The notes below the pieces were generated by a model. The model saw nothing but the letters and a program-made list of their open reading frames with translations. It searched no databases and was not told the origin of the DNA. DNA of 64,000 bases from Pedobacter frigiditerrae. Its GTDB lineage: Bacteria > Bacteroidota > Bacteroidia > Sphingobacteriales > Sphingobacteriaceae. The stretch is taken from contig NZ_JAVTSS010000001.1 of assembly GCF_032678705.1 (NCBI RefSeq), positions 558,001-622,000 of the forward strand, in the 5' to 3' direction. Below, piece by piece: positions 35,196 to 44,016 of the stretch (the first letter of the stretch is position 1; every line of letters begins with the position of its first letter). The translations under genes and the position numbers were made by a program.

Positions 35196-36764
35196 ATGAT
35201 ATCATTAAAATATAAAGGCGTTAAATTAAATAAGATTTTAATTGCGCTATTATTAACCACGCTTGTAACATCCAATTTTTCTTGTAAAAAAATACTCGAT
35301 GTGCAATCTACCCGATTGGCAGCCGAAGAAAATTTATGGAAAAACCAAGAGGATGCCAAAGGAGCATTAATTGGGATGTATACCTTAATGCGTACAGCTA
35401 TGGTGGCTGATAATACACATTGGTTATTGGGCGATTTAAGACAAGGAGATTTTGTATCAACTAATCGTTCTGATTTAAAAGCAATTATTGATGGACAATT
35501 AAATGCATCATACCCAGTAATGAACAGCATTACCAACTGGAGAAGATTTTATTCAGTTATAAATGCAGCAAGTTTATTTATAGAACGATCTCGTGAAATT
35601 GTGGCAAATGACCCTCGTTATACGCCAATAAATAATCAGGCAGACGTGGCTCAAGCTAGGGCCATGAGAGCTTTTGCTTATTTCTATATGGTGCGTATTT
35701 GGGGTGATGTGCCTTTGTTGATTACATCTCATGATGGCGATTTCACTAAACACCCACGTACCTCTAAAGATAAAGTTTTAGCATTTGCAACGTCAGAATT
35801 ATTATTGGCGGCTAAGGTTTTACCTTATAGATATGGTGGCACAGATGTAAATCTTCCAGGTTTATATTATGGGAACAATTGGCCAACTTGGAATGGGGTA
35901 TTGTTAACTAAATTATCAGCCTATGCTATATTAGCGCATATTGCGGCATGGCAAGGCAATTATTTAGATTGCGAGGTATATACCAAATTTTTTATTGATA
36001 ATATATCTCAATTAAACGGGGATGGAAGTTTTGGGGTTAAGTACATCACTACCGAAGAATTAACTGAAAATGTTAATGGTTATAGCCCTTTTGCATTTAA
36101 ACGTGCTGTACAAATTGTGGGTTTTGGTTTTGAGTATGGTAACGGAGAAGCTACCGCTAATGGTCATATAGAGCAATTAACATTAGCTAAACCAATAATT
36201 TTAAAAGAGTACCCTGAAATTTTTGTTCCGAAAGATACCATAAGAAAAGTATTTACAGATAACAACGACTTGCGTTTCAGTCTAGATCCATTAACAAACC
36301 TTTATCGTACAAATTATTTTACAAATTACAATAGTGAGCGTCCTTTGTTCAGTAAAATTAAAGTAATTGGAGCTGCTCAAACTGGTGGCAATTTCGCCTT
36401 CTTTACTTCAGCGGTTTTGTTTACACGAATTGAAGAAATAACCTTATTAAGGGCAGAGGCTTTGGCGGTTTTAGGTTTACGCAATGATGCGATAAATGCT
36501 TTAAACCAAGCTGCTTCTTTAAGAGGTACCGCTCCATATTTGTCTAGTTCATCAGCAGATTTAATAAATGCCATTTTTGCCGAAAGAAGAAGAGAGTTAA
36601 TGGGAGAAGGATGGCGTTGGTATGATTTAGTTCGCTATAATAGAATTAAAAAAAACAACCCAGCATTTAACGCATTGTTAGCTAACGATGGAATTTATTG
36701 GCCAGTATCAAAAGATATATTAAATGCCAATCCTCAAATCAAACAAAATCCATATTGGAATTAG
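35196..36764 (+). CDS. SusD/RagB family glycan-binding lipoprotein
   Basis: 522 residues. A lipoprotein signal ends in SNFSCKK (lipidated Cys about residue 30), followed by the SusD-type start ILDVQSTRLAAEENLWKNQEDAKGALIGMY. The TPR-rich core includes QARAMRAFAYFYMVRIWGDVPLL, and the C-terminal signature is FAERRRELMGEGWRWYDLVRYN, then WPVSKDILNANPQIKQNPYW. SusD proteins form a lid over SusC and bind the ligand outside the cell. It pairs with the upstream SusC. Confidence 0.93.
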   Translation: MISLKYKGVKLNKILIALLLTTLVTSNFSCKKILDVQSTRLAAEENLWKNQEDAKGALIGMYTLMRTAMVADNTHWLLGDLRQGDFVSTNRSDLKAIIDGQLNASYPVMNSITNWRRFYSVINAASLFIERSREIVANDPRYTPINNQADVAQARAMRAFAYFYMVRIWGDVPLLITSHDGDFTKHPRTSKDKVLAFATSELLLAAKVLPYRYGGTDVNLPGLYYGNNWPTWNGVLLTKLSAYAILAHIAAWQGNYLDCEVYTKFFIDNISQLNGDGSFGVKYITTEELTENVNGYSPFAFKRAVQIVGFGFEYGNGEATANGHIEQLTLAKPIILKEYPEIFVPKDTIRKVFTDNNDLRFSLDPLTNLYRTNYFTNYNSERPLFSKIKVIGAAQTGGNFAFFTSAVLFTRIEEITLLRAEALAVLGLRNDAINALNQAASLRGTAPYLSSSSADLINAIFAERRRELMGEGWRWYDLVRYNRIKKNNPAFNALLANDGIYWPVSKDILNANPQIKQNPYWN

Positions 36765-36787
36765 TGATATAAATCATTTAAAATAAG

Positions 36788-37468
36788 ATGATGAATAGAA
36801 ATAGAAAAATATTGCAGTGGCCAATCATGTTATTGGTTCTAATAGCCATGGCTTTTACTGCATGTAAAAAAGATTCGGAATATTACGATTATGAAAATAA
36901 CGTAAAGGAGTTTAATGGTACTGTGTTACAGTATTTAGAAGCTCAACCGGTTAATACATTCGATTCGGTGTTGCTAGTTTTAAACCGACTACCAGCATTA
37001 AAAGATACATTAACTAATAACAATGTAACCTTTTTTGCACCAACAAATGCTAGTTTTCAAGCAGCAATTAAGAATTTAAATATTTTACGCAAGTCTCAAG
37101 GCAAAACACCATTGTATTTAAAGGATTGTGATTTAAGCTCGCTAGATATTCTTACCTCTAGATATATCATAAGAGGAAGTAGAACTACCGAAGCTTACGC
37201 TCCATTTGCAGATGGCGTACTGTACGCTAGTGTTAATTATGGCTATCAAATGCATATTCAGTACGATAAATTGAATGCATCAGGTTTTGTACAAGGTGGC
37301 CCTCAATCAATTATTTATAGCGATCCAAAGAATAATATTTTCGAAAAATATTGGGAAAGGTCAAATACAAATGCTGTAAATATTAAGGCTAAAAATGGAG
37401 TAATTAATGTTTTAGCACCATTGCATGACTATGGTTTTAACGAATTTGTAAGTAGGGTTAATAAATAA
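36788..37468 (+). CDS. Fasciclin-domain lipoprotein 1
   Basis: 226 residues. A lipoprotein signal ends in AFTACKKD, then one fasciclin (FAS1)-like domain follows. The domain is indicated by FNGTVLQYLEAQPVNTFDSVL, LTNNNVTFFAPTNASFQAAI and a late NAVNIKAKNGVINVLAPLHDYG, the usual VxNGVIHVxD position. FAS1 domains are adhesion or binding modules. Its position directly after SusD, repeated after the second SusD of the locus, suggests an accessory surface glycan- or protein-binding role. No catalytic residues were seen. Confidence 0.82.
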   Translation: MMNRNRKILQWPIMLLVLIAMAFTACKKDSEYYDYENNVKEFNGTVLQYLEAQPVNTFDSVLLVLNRLPALKDTLTNNNVTFFAPTNASFQAAIKNLNILRKSQGKTPLYLKDCDLSSLDILTSRYIIRGSRTTEAYAPFADGVLYASVNYGYQMHIQYDKLNASGFVQGGPQSIIYSDPKNNIFEKYWERSNTNAVNIKAKNGVINVLAPLHDYGFNEFVSRVNK

Positions 37469-37479
37469 GATTTAAGGTA

Positions 37480-38499
37480 ATGAACAATAGAAAATATTTA
37501 TCATTAATGGGCTTAATGCTTTTAAGTATCGCATTAATCACAGCTTGTAAAAAGAACATTCCAGATGAAAGATTGTCATTAGGAAAAGATTCTCAATTTA
37601 CAATATCAACTTACCAACCAGTATTAGGACGTAATACGCTATTCTCTGATAATTTCTTTGTTGGAAGTTCGTCTGTTCCACTAGATTTTAAAATCGTGAA
37701 TATGCGCAGGTTTACTGGAGAGCCAGCTCCAGAATTAACAGAATATTTTCCTGTGCAAGTTTGGAAATCAGCGTATGATGGAACTGAAAAATCTATAGCA
37801 GAAATTGAAGCCAAACGTAAAACAGAAAACCACCAATTATTTGAAATCCGCCAACATTCTGGCCAGTTTTTAATGTGGAATAGAGCTAATTCGAATTTTG
37901 TGAGAGCGCAGCCAGATTCTGGTTATGTGTTTGATGTTGAGGTTTCTAACTCTGGCGGTCGTCGTTATTTTAAGGATATGAAATTGAGGCCATTTAAAGA
38001 ACGCCCTTTTGAACCATCAAACTTAAACCCAACCACTGGCCAAGCTATTAGTACTGGAGTATTTCCATCCTTAATAAGTAACATTAGAGGCGAGAAAACG
38101 GGGCGGTTTTTATTTGATGTAGAAGTACAATTTAAAAAGAATAACGCTCCAGGTAATTCATTGTCTTTCAAGTTTATAGATTCATTACAGCAAGTTATTG
38201 ATCCGAATAAATTTGCTGCAACAGATTGGGCAAATTTAGTGCATGGTTTTAACATGGTTAAAAATAGTGATTCTGTGAAATATGAGGTGGCTTATCCAAT
38301 TCCGTTAGCGGCCTATCCAACAAAATACACAACCGCTACTGGTCAGCAGGCGAGGGCAGTTTTTAGATACAATCGTCAAGGTTTCGGCAATGTCATGGAA
38401 ACTGGGTTATTAGGGATGAACTTTAACATTTTCGAACAGGGTAATTGGACAATCATATTCTGGTTCAGAACTGAACGTCCAAAATTCACTAATGAATAA
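37480..38499 (+). CDS. Lipoprotein of unknown function (possibly DUF5007-like)
   Basis: 339 residues with lipoprotein signal ending in LITACKKN. The mature protein contains YQPVLGRNTLFSDNFFVGSS, a central LFEIRQHSGQFLMWNRAN, DSGYVFDVEVSNSGGRRYF and a C-terminal FEQGNWTIIFWFRTERP. The beta-rich composition suggests immunoglobulin-like or jelly-roll domains. I associate it tentatively with the SusD-linked DUF5007 family. The stop overlaps the next SusC start region by eight bases, indicating tight coupling. It is likely a surface-exposed accessory binding protein. Confidence 0.65.
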   Translation: MNNRKYLSLMGLMLLSIALITACKKNIPDERLSLGKDSQFTISTYQPVLGRNTLFSDNFFVGSSSVPLDFKIVNMRRFTGEPAPELTEYFPVQVWKSAYDGTEKSIAEIEAKRKTENHQLFEIRQHSGQFLMWNRANSNFVRAQPDSGYVFDVEVSNSGGRRYFKDMKLRPFKERPFEPSNLNPTTGQAISTGVFPSLISNIRGEKTGRFLFDVEVQFKKNNAPGNSLSFKFIDSLQQVIDPNKFAATDWANLVHGFNMVKNSDSVKYEVAYPIPLAAYPTKYTTATGQQARAVFRYNRQGFGNVMETGLLGMNFNIFEQGNWTIIFWFRTERPKFTNE

Positions 38500-41400
38500 C
38501 AAGATGAACCTAAAATTTAATTTATCAAAGATGAGATATATTTACATATTCGCTTTATTGTTCCTGTTTTTAGGTATCAATCAAGAGGTTAAAGCACAAA
38601 CTAAAAAGACTGTTACAGGTACAGTTTCCGATAATCAAGGAACTGTGCCTAGCGTTAACATCTTTTTAGATAGAAAGGCCATTGGAGTAACAAACTCAGA
38701 CGGAGCCTTTTCTGTTTCTGTTCCAGAAAACGCAATTTTAGAGTTTTCATTTATTGGATATAAAACTGTTAAGGTAAGTGTTCAAGGCAAAACAAAGCTC
38801 GATATTAAGCTAGAAAATGATAACAACAACCTAAAAGAAGTAACTGTTTCTGGTTACGTTTCAAAAAGTAAAGAGACTTCTGTAGGTTCAAGTGTTAAAA
38901 TTTCTGGTAAAGATTTACAAGCAGTACCTGTAGCCAATATTACAGACATGTTGCAGGGTAAAGTTGCAGGATTAAACATTCAGCAAAATACAGGTTCGCC
39001 TGGTATGAGGGGTTCTATGGCCATTCGTGGCTTATCTAGTACTAGCATTACAGGTACGGGTAACCAAGCATTTTTGCAACCTACCTCACCATTGTTTGTG
39101 GTTGATGGGGTTCCTATCGATGATAACCAAAACTTTACTTATGGTTTTCAATCGGCAGGTCCAGGTGTAAGCCCAATTGCCATGATCCCACAACAAGACA
39201 TAGCAGATGTCGAGGTTTTAAAAGATGCGGCCGCAACAGCCTTGTATGGTTCTCGTGGTGCTTATGGTGTAATCTTAATTACAACTAAAAGAGGTAATTC
39301 TAAAATACCAATTATCACTTATAACGGACAATTTTTTGTGAGTGCTGTGCCAAAATTACGTTCGGTAATTGGTGGTGTTGATGAGCGTAATTTGCGTATT
39401 GCTCAAATTATGCAAAGTGATACCAGTTATTACCATGCCTTGGGTTTAATAAACGGAACGGCATTTATTGCTGATAGTTTAAATGCGTATTACAATAACT
39501 CTACAGATTGGCAATCTTATTTTTATAGAACAACTTATAATCAAACTCATAATTTAAATATCTCTGGAGGCGATCAAGCTTTTAATTATAAAGTGAATTT
39601 TGGTTACTTCGGTCAAAAAGGAATTCAAGAAAACACAGGTTTTAATAGATCCAATTTGAGGATGAACATGCAATATATGCCAAACCAGAAGTTTAAACTT
39701 TATGCTACCATAAATGGAGCATTAGGAAAACAACAAAAGGGTAGTGGTAACGGATTACTAAATACTGGTGTGGCCACTGGTGGAGCTTCATCATCATTAT
39801 TACCATCGCCCTCCCAGTATTCGGCAGTAAATTCAGTTTTGGGGGCAGTAGTTACAGATAATGATAATAAAAGCGTTGATTTAAATAGTACGATAGAATT
39901 GAAATATGAGTTTGTTAAGAATTTTAGTTTAACATCTAATTTTAATTATACATTTAATACAGGTACAGAGGATAATTTCTTACCCGCATCTATTAATGGA
40001 GATAGATCACAGTTATTTGCTTATAACAGCGTTAAGAATGTTATTTACAATAGAAATCTATTACAATATATTTACTCTATTAAAGACAGCAAAGGAGAAG
40101 ATGCGCATAACTTTATAACCTATGCTTTTACTGAAGTAAATTCTTCAAACTTTAAGGCAGATGTAATTCTGAACAATAAGGTAGTAAATGACTATTTAAG
40201 AGGGCCTATAGTTGGGGTTGATAATTATTTAACTTCTTTGGGAGGCACGCTTGATAATTTCTACCAAACCCGTTCTGTAGCATTTGCAGGAAGTTTTCAG
40301 TACAATTATAAACGTAGATATGTAATTGATGCTACTTACCGTTTTGATGGTAACTCGTCTAACGGTCCAGATGCAGGCTACACAAAGAGTCCATCAATCG
40401 GTATCAGATGGAATATTAACAATGAGCCTTTCTTAGAAAAACAGGTTAATACTTGGTTAAGTTATGCTTCGCTTCGTCTATCTTATGGTACAGTACTACA
40501 ACCAAGCGGTTCTGTTTATGATGTTTATGGCGAATATCAATCACTAGGAAATTACAATGGTTCACAGTCGGTAGGTATTAGTAACGGCAGATCGCCAAAT
40601 ACCAACTTGCAACCTCAAAAAAATACAACCTTAAACTTTGGGTTTGATTTCGGTGTGTTAAAAAATAGGTTGACAGGTACTTTTGAGGCTTATTACAAAC
40701 AATCTGATAATCTGTTTGGCACCAAGCCATTAGCTAACATCAATGGCTTTGGCGAAGTTACTACAAACGAAGAGGCATTGGTAAATATTGGTTATGAAGC
40801 TACCCTAACTGGAAGTTTATTGCCAAATTCAAGCAAGGCCAGGTTCACGGTTAGTGTAAATGGTGCCATTAACCATGATTACTTAACCGCTTTACCTAAT
40901 GGCGTTCGTCAATTTATCTATGTGGATCCTACAACTGGGCAATCTATTCTTAAAAGAGTGGGAACAAATGCACTAGCAAACTTTATTTACAATACCAAAG
41001 GCGTTTATGGTAATAATAGCGATGTTCCCGTAGATCCTTTAACAGGGTTGAGATACAGAGCTCGTAATGCTGATGGATCTTTAGGGGGAATTTTAAATTA
41101 TTTTAGAGCTGGTGATCCAAGATATACAGATCTAAATGGAGATTATATTTTAGATAACTATGATTTAGTTAATGCAGGTAATTCTCAAATTCGTTTTAGT
41201 GGAGGTGTAACTTTAGATTTTAGGTACAAAAACTTTAATATGCAAGTGCAAGGTACTGGTGTGTTAGGTAGAGATATCTTAAATAACGCTTTAGCTGCAC
41301 AATTTCAAGCCTTTAATAACCCGTTGTCATTAAGTGGTTTAGTGCCAATTAGTGAGTATGATATTTGGAAAAATGCTGGTCAAACTGCCGTTTATCCAAA

Positions 41401-41701
41401 TCCTTACGATTATTTGAGAAGCGGTATAGTTAATCCATATCGATTTGCTCAAACTTTGTTTCAAGAAGATGGATCATACTTTAAGCTTAACTACATTTCT
41501 GTTGGTTACACTCTAAATCAGCAGTTTACCAATCGCTTTGGTATGAATAGGGTTGTATTAGGTGGTACAGTAAATAACGTGTTTATGTTGTCTAATTATT
41601 CTGGACCAAATCCTGAAAATGTAAGTGCATTAGGAAGGGATTATTCAGGAGGCTATCCTTTACCTAGAACCTTTGTGGTTAACTTAAATATCGAGTTTTA
41701 A
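38492..41701 (+). CDS. SusC/RagA-type TonB-dependent receptor, complete
   Basis: 1069 residues. The signal peptide is MRYIYIFALLFLFLGINQEVKAQ from an internal Met about residue 14, so the true start may be 38504 or 38531 rather than 38492. A carboxypeptidase-regulatory-like domain (about 40-115, VTGTVSDNQGTVPSVNIFL, FSFIGYKTVKV) precedes a canonical plug: VANITDMLQGKVAGLNIQ, IRGLSS, PLFVVDGVPIDD and ATALYGSRGAYGVILITTKRG. The beta-barrel ends with FVVNLNIEF. It pairs with the SusD that follows by 17 bases and is clearly different from the first SusC. Confidence 0.94.
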   Translation: MNNKMNLKFNLSKMRYIYIFALLFLFLGINQEVKAQTKKTVTGTVSDNQGTVPSVNIFLDRKAIGVTNSDGAFSVSVPENAILEFSFIGYKTVKVSVQGKTKLDIKLENDNNNLKEVTVSGYVSKSKETSVGSSVKISGKDLQAVPVANITDMLQGKVAGLNIQQNTGSPGMRGSMAIRGLSSTSITGTGNQAFLQPTSPLFVVDGVPIDDNQNFTYGFQSAGPGVSPIAMIPQQDIADVEVLKDAAATALYGSRGAYGVILITTKRGNSKIPIITYNGQFFVSAVPKLRSVIGGVDERNLRIAQIMQSDTSYYHALGLINGTAFIADSLNAYYNNSTDWQSYFYRTTYNQTHNLNISGGDQAFNYKVNFGYFGQKGIQENTGFNRSNLRMNMQYMPNQKFKLYATINGALGKQQKGSGNGLLNTGVATGGASSSLLPSPSQYSAVNSVLGAVVTDNDNKSVDLNSTIELKYEFVKNFSLTSNFNYTFNTGTEDNFLPASINGDRSQLFAYNSVKNVIYNRNLLQYIYSIKDSKGEDAHNFITYAFTEVNSSNFKADVILNNKVVNDYLRGPIVGVDNYLTSLGGTLDNFYQTRSVAFAGSFQYNYKRRYVIDATYRFDGNSSNGPDAGYTKSPSIGIRWNINNEPFLEKQVNTWLSYASLRLSYGTVLQPSGSVYDVYGEYQSLGNYNGSQSVGISNGRSPNTNLQPQKNTTLNFGFDFGVLKNRLTGTFEAYYKQSDNLFGTKPLANINGFGEVTTNEEALVNIGYEATLTGSLLPNSSKARFTVSVNGAINHDYLTALPNGVRQFIYVDPTTGQSILKRVGTNALANFIYNTKGVYGNNSDVPVDPLTGLRYRARNADGSLGGILNYFRAGDPRYTDLNGDYILDNYDLVNAGNSQIRFSGGVTLDFRYKNFNMQVQGTGVLGRDILNNALAAQFQAFNNPLSLSGLVPISEYDIWKNAGQTAVYPNPYDYLRSGIVNPYRFAQTLFQEDGSYFKLNYISVGYTLNQQFTNRFGMNRVVLGGTVNNVFMLSNYSGPNPENVSALGRDYSGGYPLPRTFVVNLNIEF

Positions 41702-41718
41702 TTTTTCAATTATAGATA

Positions 41719-43230
41719 ATGAAAAAATATACAATTATACTTTTAATGGCTTTAACTTTTACGAGCTTAGGTTGTAAAAAGTTCTTGAACCTTACGCCAA
41801 CGGATGCCCTGTCGGGTAACAATTTTTGGCAAACACAAAAAGATGTGGAAACCTTTACTAATGGTTTGTATGCTAAACTTAAAAATAAAGTTAACGCTGG
41901 TTTTGTAACAGTTGGCGACTTAAGGTCTGCACCTATTAATACCACAGATGGTAGTTATGGTACATTCCTTTCTAATAATGATTTAAGAGGATTACAATCG
42001 TCCTCATCACCAACTTCAGGAAATCCTGCTCAAACTCAATGGACAATTGGATGGACATTTAGGAACATCACTCAGTGGAAGCCATTTTACGACATTATTG
42101 CATCAGCCAATTTACTCTACGAAAAAATGGATGAAGTTCCGGCTGGCGTTTTAAGCGATGCAGAAATTAAAAGATATAAGGCAGAAGCAGTATTTGTGCG
42201 CAATTTATGTTACTTGTTTTTGGTTCGTTTATATGGAGATGTACCTTATTATACTTCTTCTTTAAATACTACAGCATTGCCAAGAACACCAATGCTACAA
42301 GTATTAAATAGCTGTATTACTGACATGGATGCGGTAAAAGCAGATTTGCCTTGGACATATACAAACCCATCTTTAGTTGGTGTTAGAGCCATGAGGGGTG
42401 GAGCAATTGCATTGTTAATGCACTTAAATATGTGGGCTGCTGGTTTTGATGCCGAAACAAATAAACCGAAATATTATACTAATGTTAAGCAATTAGGTAT
42501 AGAAATCAGTAGTACATCTGATTATGGCTTGCTTACCTATACCCAAGAAGATAATAAAAGAATATTTAAAGGCAGAACAAAAGAAAGCTTGTTCGAAATT
42601 TTCCAAAGCTTCAATAATGGAGAGAAATTTTCAGGATATGCCAATCTTGGCTATGTATTAAGTCATTATCCTTATTTGGGGCCACAAAGTTTTACAACAA
42701 GTAGAGGCTTTTATTTAAAAACTTGGATGGATAAAATTTATTCGGATGGTGCACCAGACGTAAGAAAAGATCTTTGGTTTGAAAACAGAACTGCGAATAA
42801 TACTACTTTTCAATTTAAAAAGTTTGCCAATGTTTATGTAAGCGGTATTTCGGTTCAAAACGATGATGACTTGATTATCTTCCGCTTATCAGATGCTTAT
42901 TTACTTACTGCAGAAGCCTTAGCTGAGCTTGGGGAAGATATAGAAGCCAAAACTTATTTAAATAAAGTAAGACAACGTGCCAATGCAACTTCAATTAACA
43001 GTACAGGTGAAATTCTAAAAAAAGATATCTATTTAGAACGAGTTAGGGAATTAATGGGTGAAGGTCATTTTTATTATGATTTAGTAAGAACTAAAAAGAT
43101 ATGCGACCCAGAATATTGTATAAGTCCAGTTGCAGTGTCGAATTTTAATAGTGGCGCTTGGACTTGGCCAATTGATCAATCTGCATTAATAGAAAATCCG
43201 GGTATGACTTTAAATAATTATTGGAGATAG
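41719..43230 (+). CDS. SusD/RagB family lipoprotein 2
   Basis: 503 residues. The lipobox is FTSLGCKK, then the SusD opening FLNLTPTDALSGNNFWQTQKDVETFTNGLY. Core helices include RYKAEAVFVRNLCYLFLVRLYGDVPYY, and the end carries YLERVRELMGEGHFYYDLVRTK and WPIDQSALIENPGMTLNNYW. It is the ligand-binding partner of the upstream SusC. Sequence divergence from the first SusD suggests the two pairs take different ligands. The fasciclin gene follows within two bases. Confidence 0.93.
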   Translation: MKKYTIILLMALTFTSLGCKKFLNLTPTDALSGNNFWQTQKDVETFTNGLYAKLKNKVNAGFVTVGDLRSAPINTTDGSYGTFLSNNDLRGLQSSSSPTSGNPAQTQWTIGWTFRNITQWKPFYDIIASANLLYEKMDEVPAGVLSDAEIKRYKAEAVFVRNLCYLFLVRLYGDVPYYTSSLNTTALPRTPMLQVLNSCITDMDAVKADLPWTYTNPSLVGVRAMRGGAIALLMHLNMWAAGFDAETNKPKYYTNVKQLGIEISSTSDYGLLTYTQEDNKRIFKGRTKESLFEIFQSFNNGEKFSGYANLGYVLSHYPYLGPQSFTTSRGFYLKTWMDKIYSDGAPDVRKDLWFENRTANNTTFQFKKFANVYVSGISVQNDDDLIIFRLSDAYLLTAEALAELGEDIEAKTYLNKVRQRANATSINSTGEILKKDIYLERVRELMGEGHFYYDLVRTKKICDPEYCISPVAVSNFNSGAWTWPIDQSALIENPGMTLNNYWR

Positions 43231-43232
43231 AA

Positions 43233-43997
43233 ATGATGAATAAATTAACATTAAAGGCAATCATTTTAATTGCGGTAAGCACAGTGTTGTTTACTGCTTG
43301 CCAAAAAGACAAGTATTTTTTTGATAGTGGTACCCAAAAAGGTACTTACAATGGTAGCATTTTAGCCTTCCTAAAATCAAAGCCTGTTTATTTTGATACT
43401 TTAACTAGGGTGATTCAAATTGCAGGAATGAATGATGTTTTTGATAAAGACAACATTACTTTTTTTGCACCAACCAGTTCAGCCATATACAAATCGGTAA
43501 AAGGCTTAAATGCCGAATTAAGACAGAATGGTAAGGATACGGTATCAAAATTAGAGCAAATTAAACCAGAAGCTTGGAGAGAACTCTTATCATTATATGT
43601 GTTTAAGGGAACAAATAAATTAAAGGATTATCCTCAAATAGATACCTTAAATATGGCTGCATTTCCCGGTCAAGGTTATACCACTTTAAGCGGAAGAACA
43701 ATGAACATAGGAGTGCTTTTTAATGATGCAGGATCAGTTAAGTATGCAGGATATCGCCAGCTTTATATTTCTTATATTCCAAATTATGCAAATCCAAAAG
43801 TTGGGTTGTTAAATGCTCCTGTAGCTAGTTCTGATATTGCACCAACTAATGGTGTGGTTCATGTGTTGGCCCAGGAAGGTTTTCTTGTTATACCCGGAAC
43901 AACAAGTGTCTGGAAGAGCAAGCATAATTTTGGTTTCAGCACCAATTTGTTTATCAATACCGTTCAATCTTATGGTATTTTACCAGTAACTCCTTAA
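43233..43997 (+). CDS. Fasciclin-domain lipoprotein 2
   Basis: 254 residues. A longer frame begins with TTG at 43221 inside susD, but GGAG at 43223-43226 and the ATG at 43233 give a better start. The lipobox is VLFTACQKD. FAS1-like features are YNGSILAFLKSKPVYFDTLTRVI, FDKDNITFFAPTSSAIYKSV and NGVVHVLAQEGFLV. It is similar in layout to the first fasciclin lipoprotein, so each SusCD pair has its own FAS1 partner. It is probably a surface binding component. Confidence 0.82.
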   Translation: MMNKLTLKAIILIAVSTVLFTACQKDKYFFDSGTQKGTYNGSILAFLKSKPVYFDTLTRVIQIAGMNDVFDKDNITFFAPTSSAIYKSVKGLNAELRQNGKDTVSKLEQIKPEAWRELLSLYVFKGTNKLKDYPQIDTLNMAAFPGQGYTTLSGRTMNIGVLFNDAGSVKYAGYRQLYISYIPNYANPKVGLLNAPVASSDIAPTNGVVHVLAQEGFLVIPGTTSVWKSKHNFGFSTNLFINTVQSYGILPVTP

Positions 43998-44016
43998 TTA
44001 TTAATAGATAAATTAT

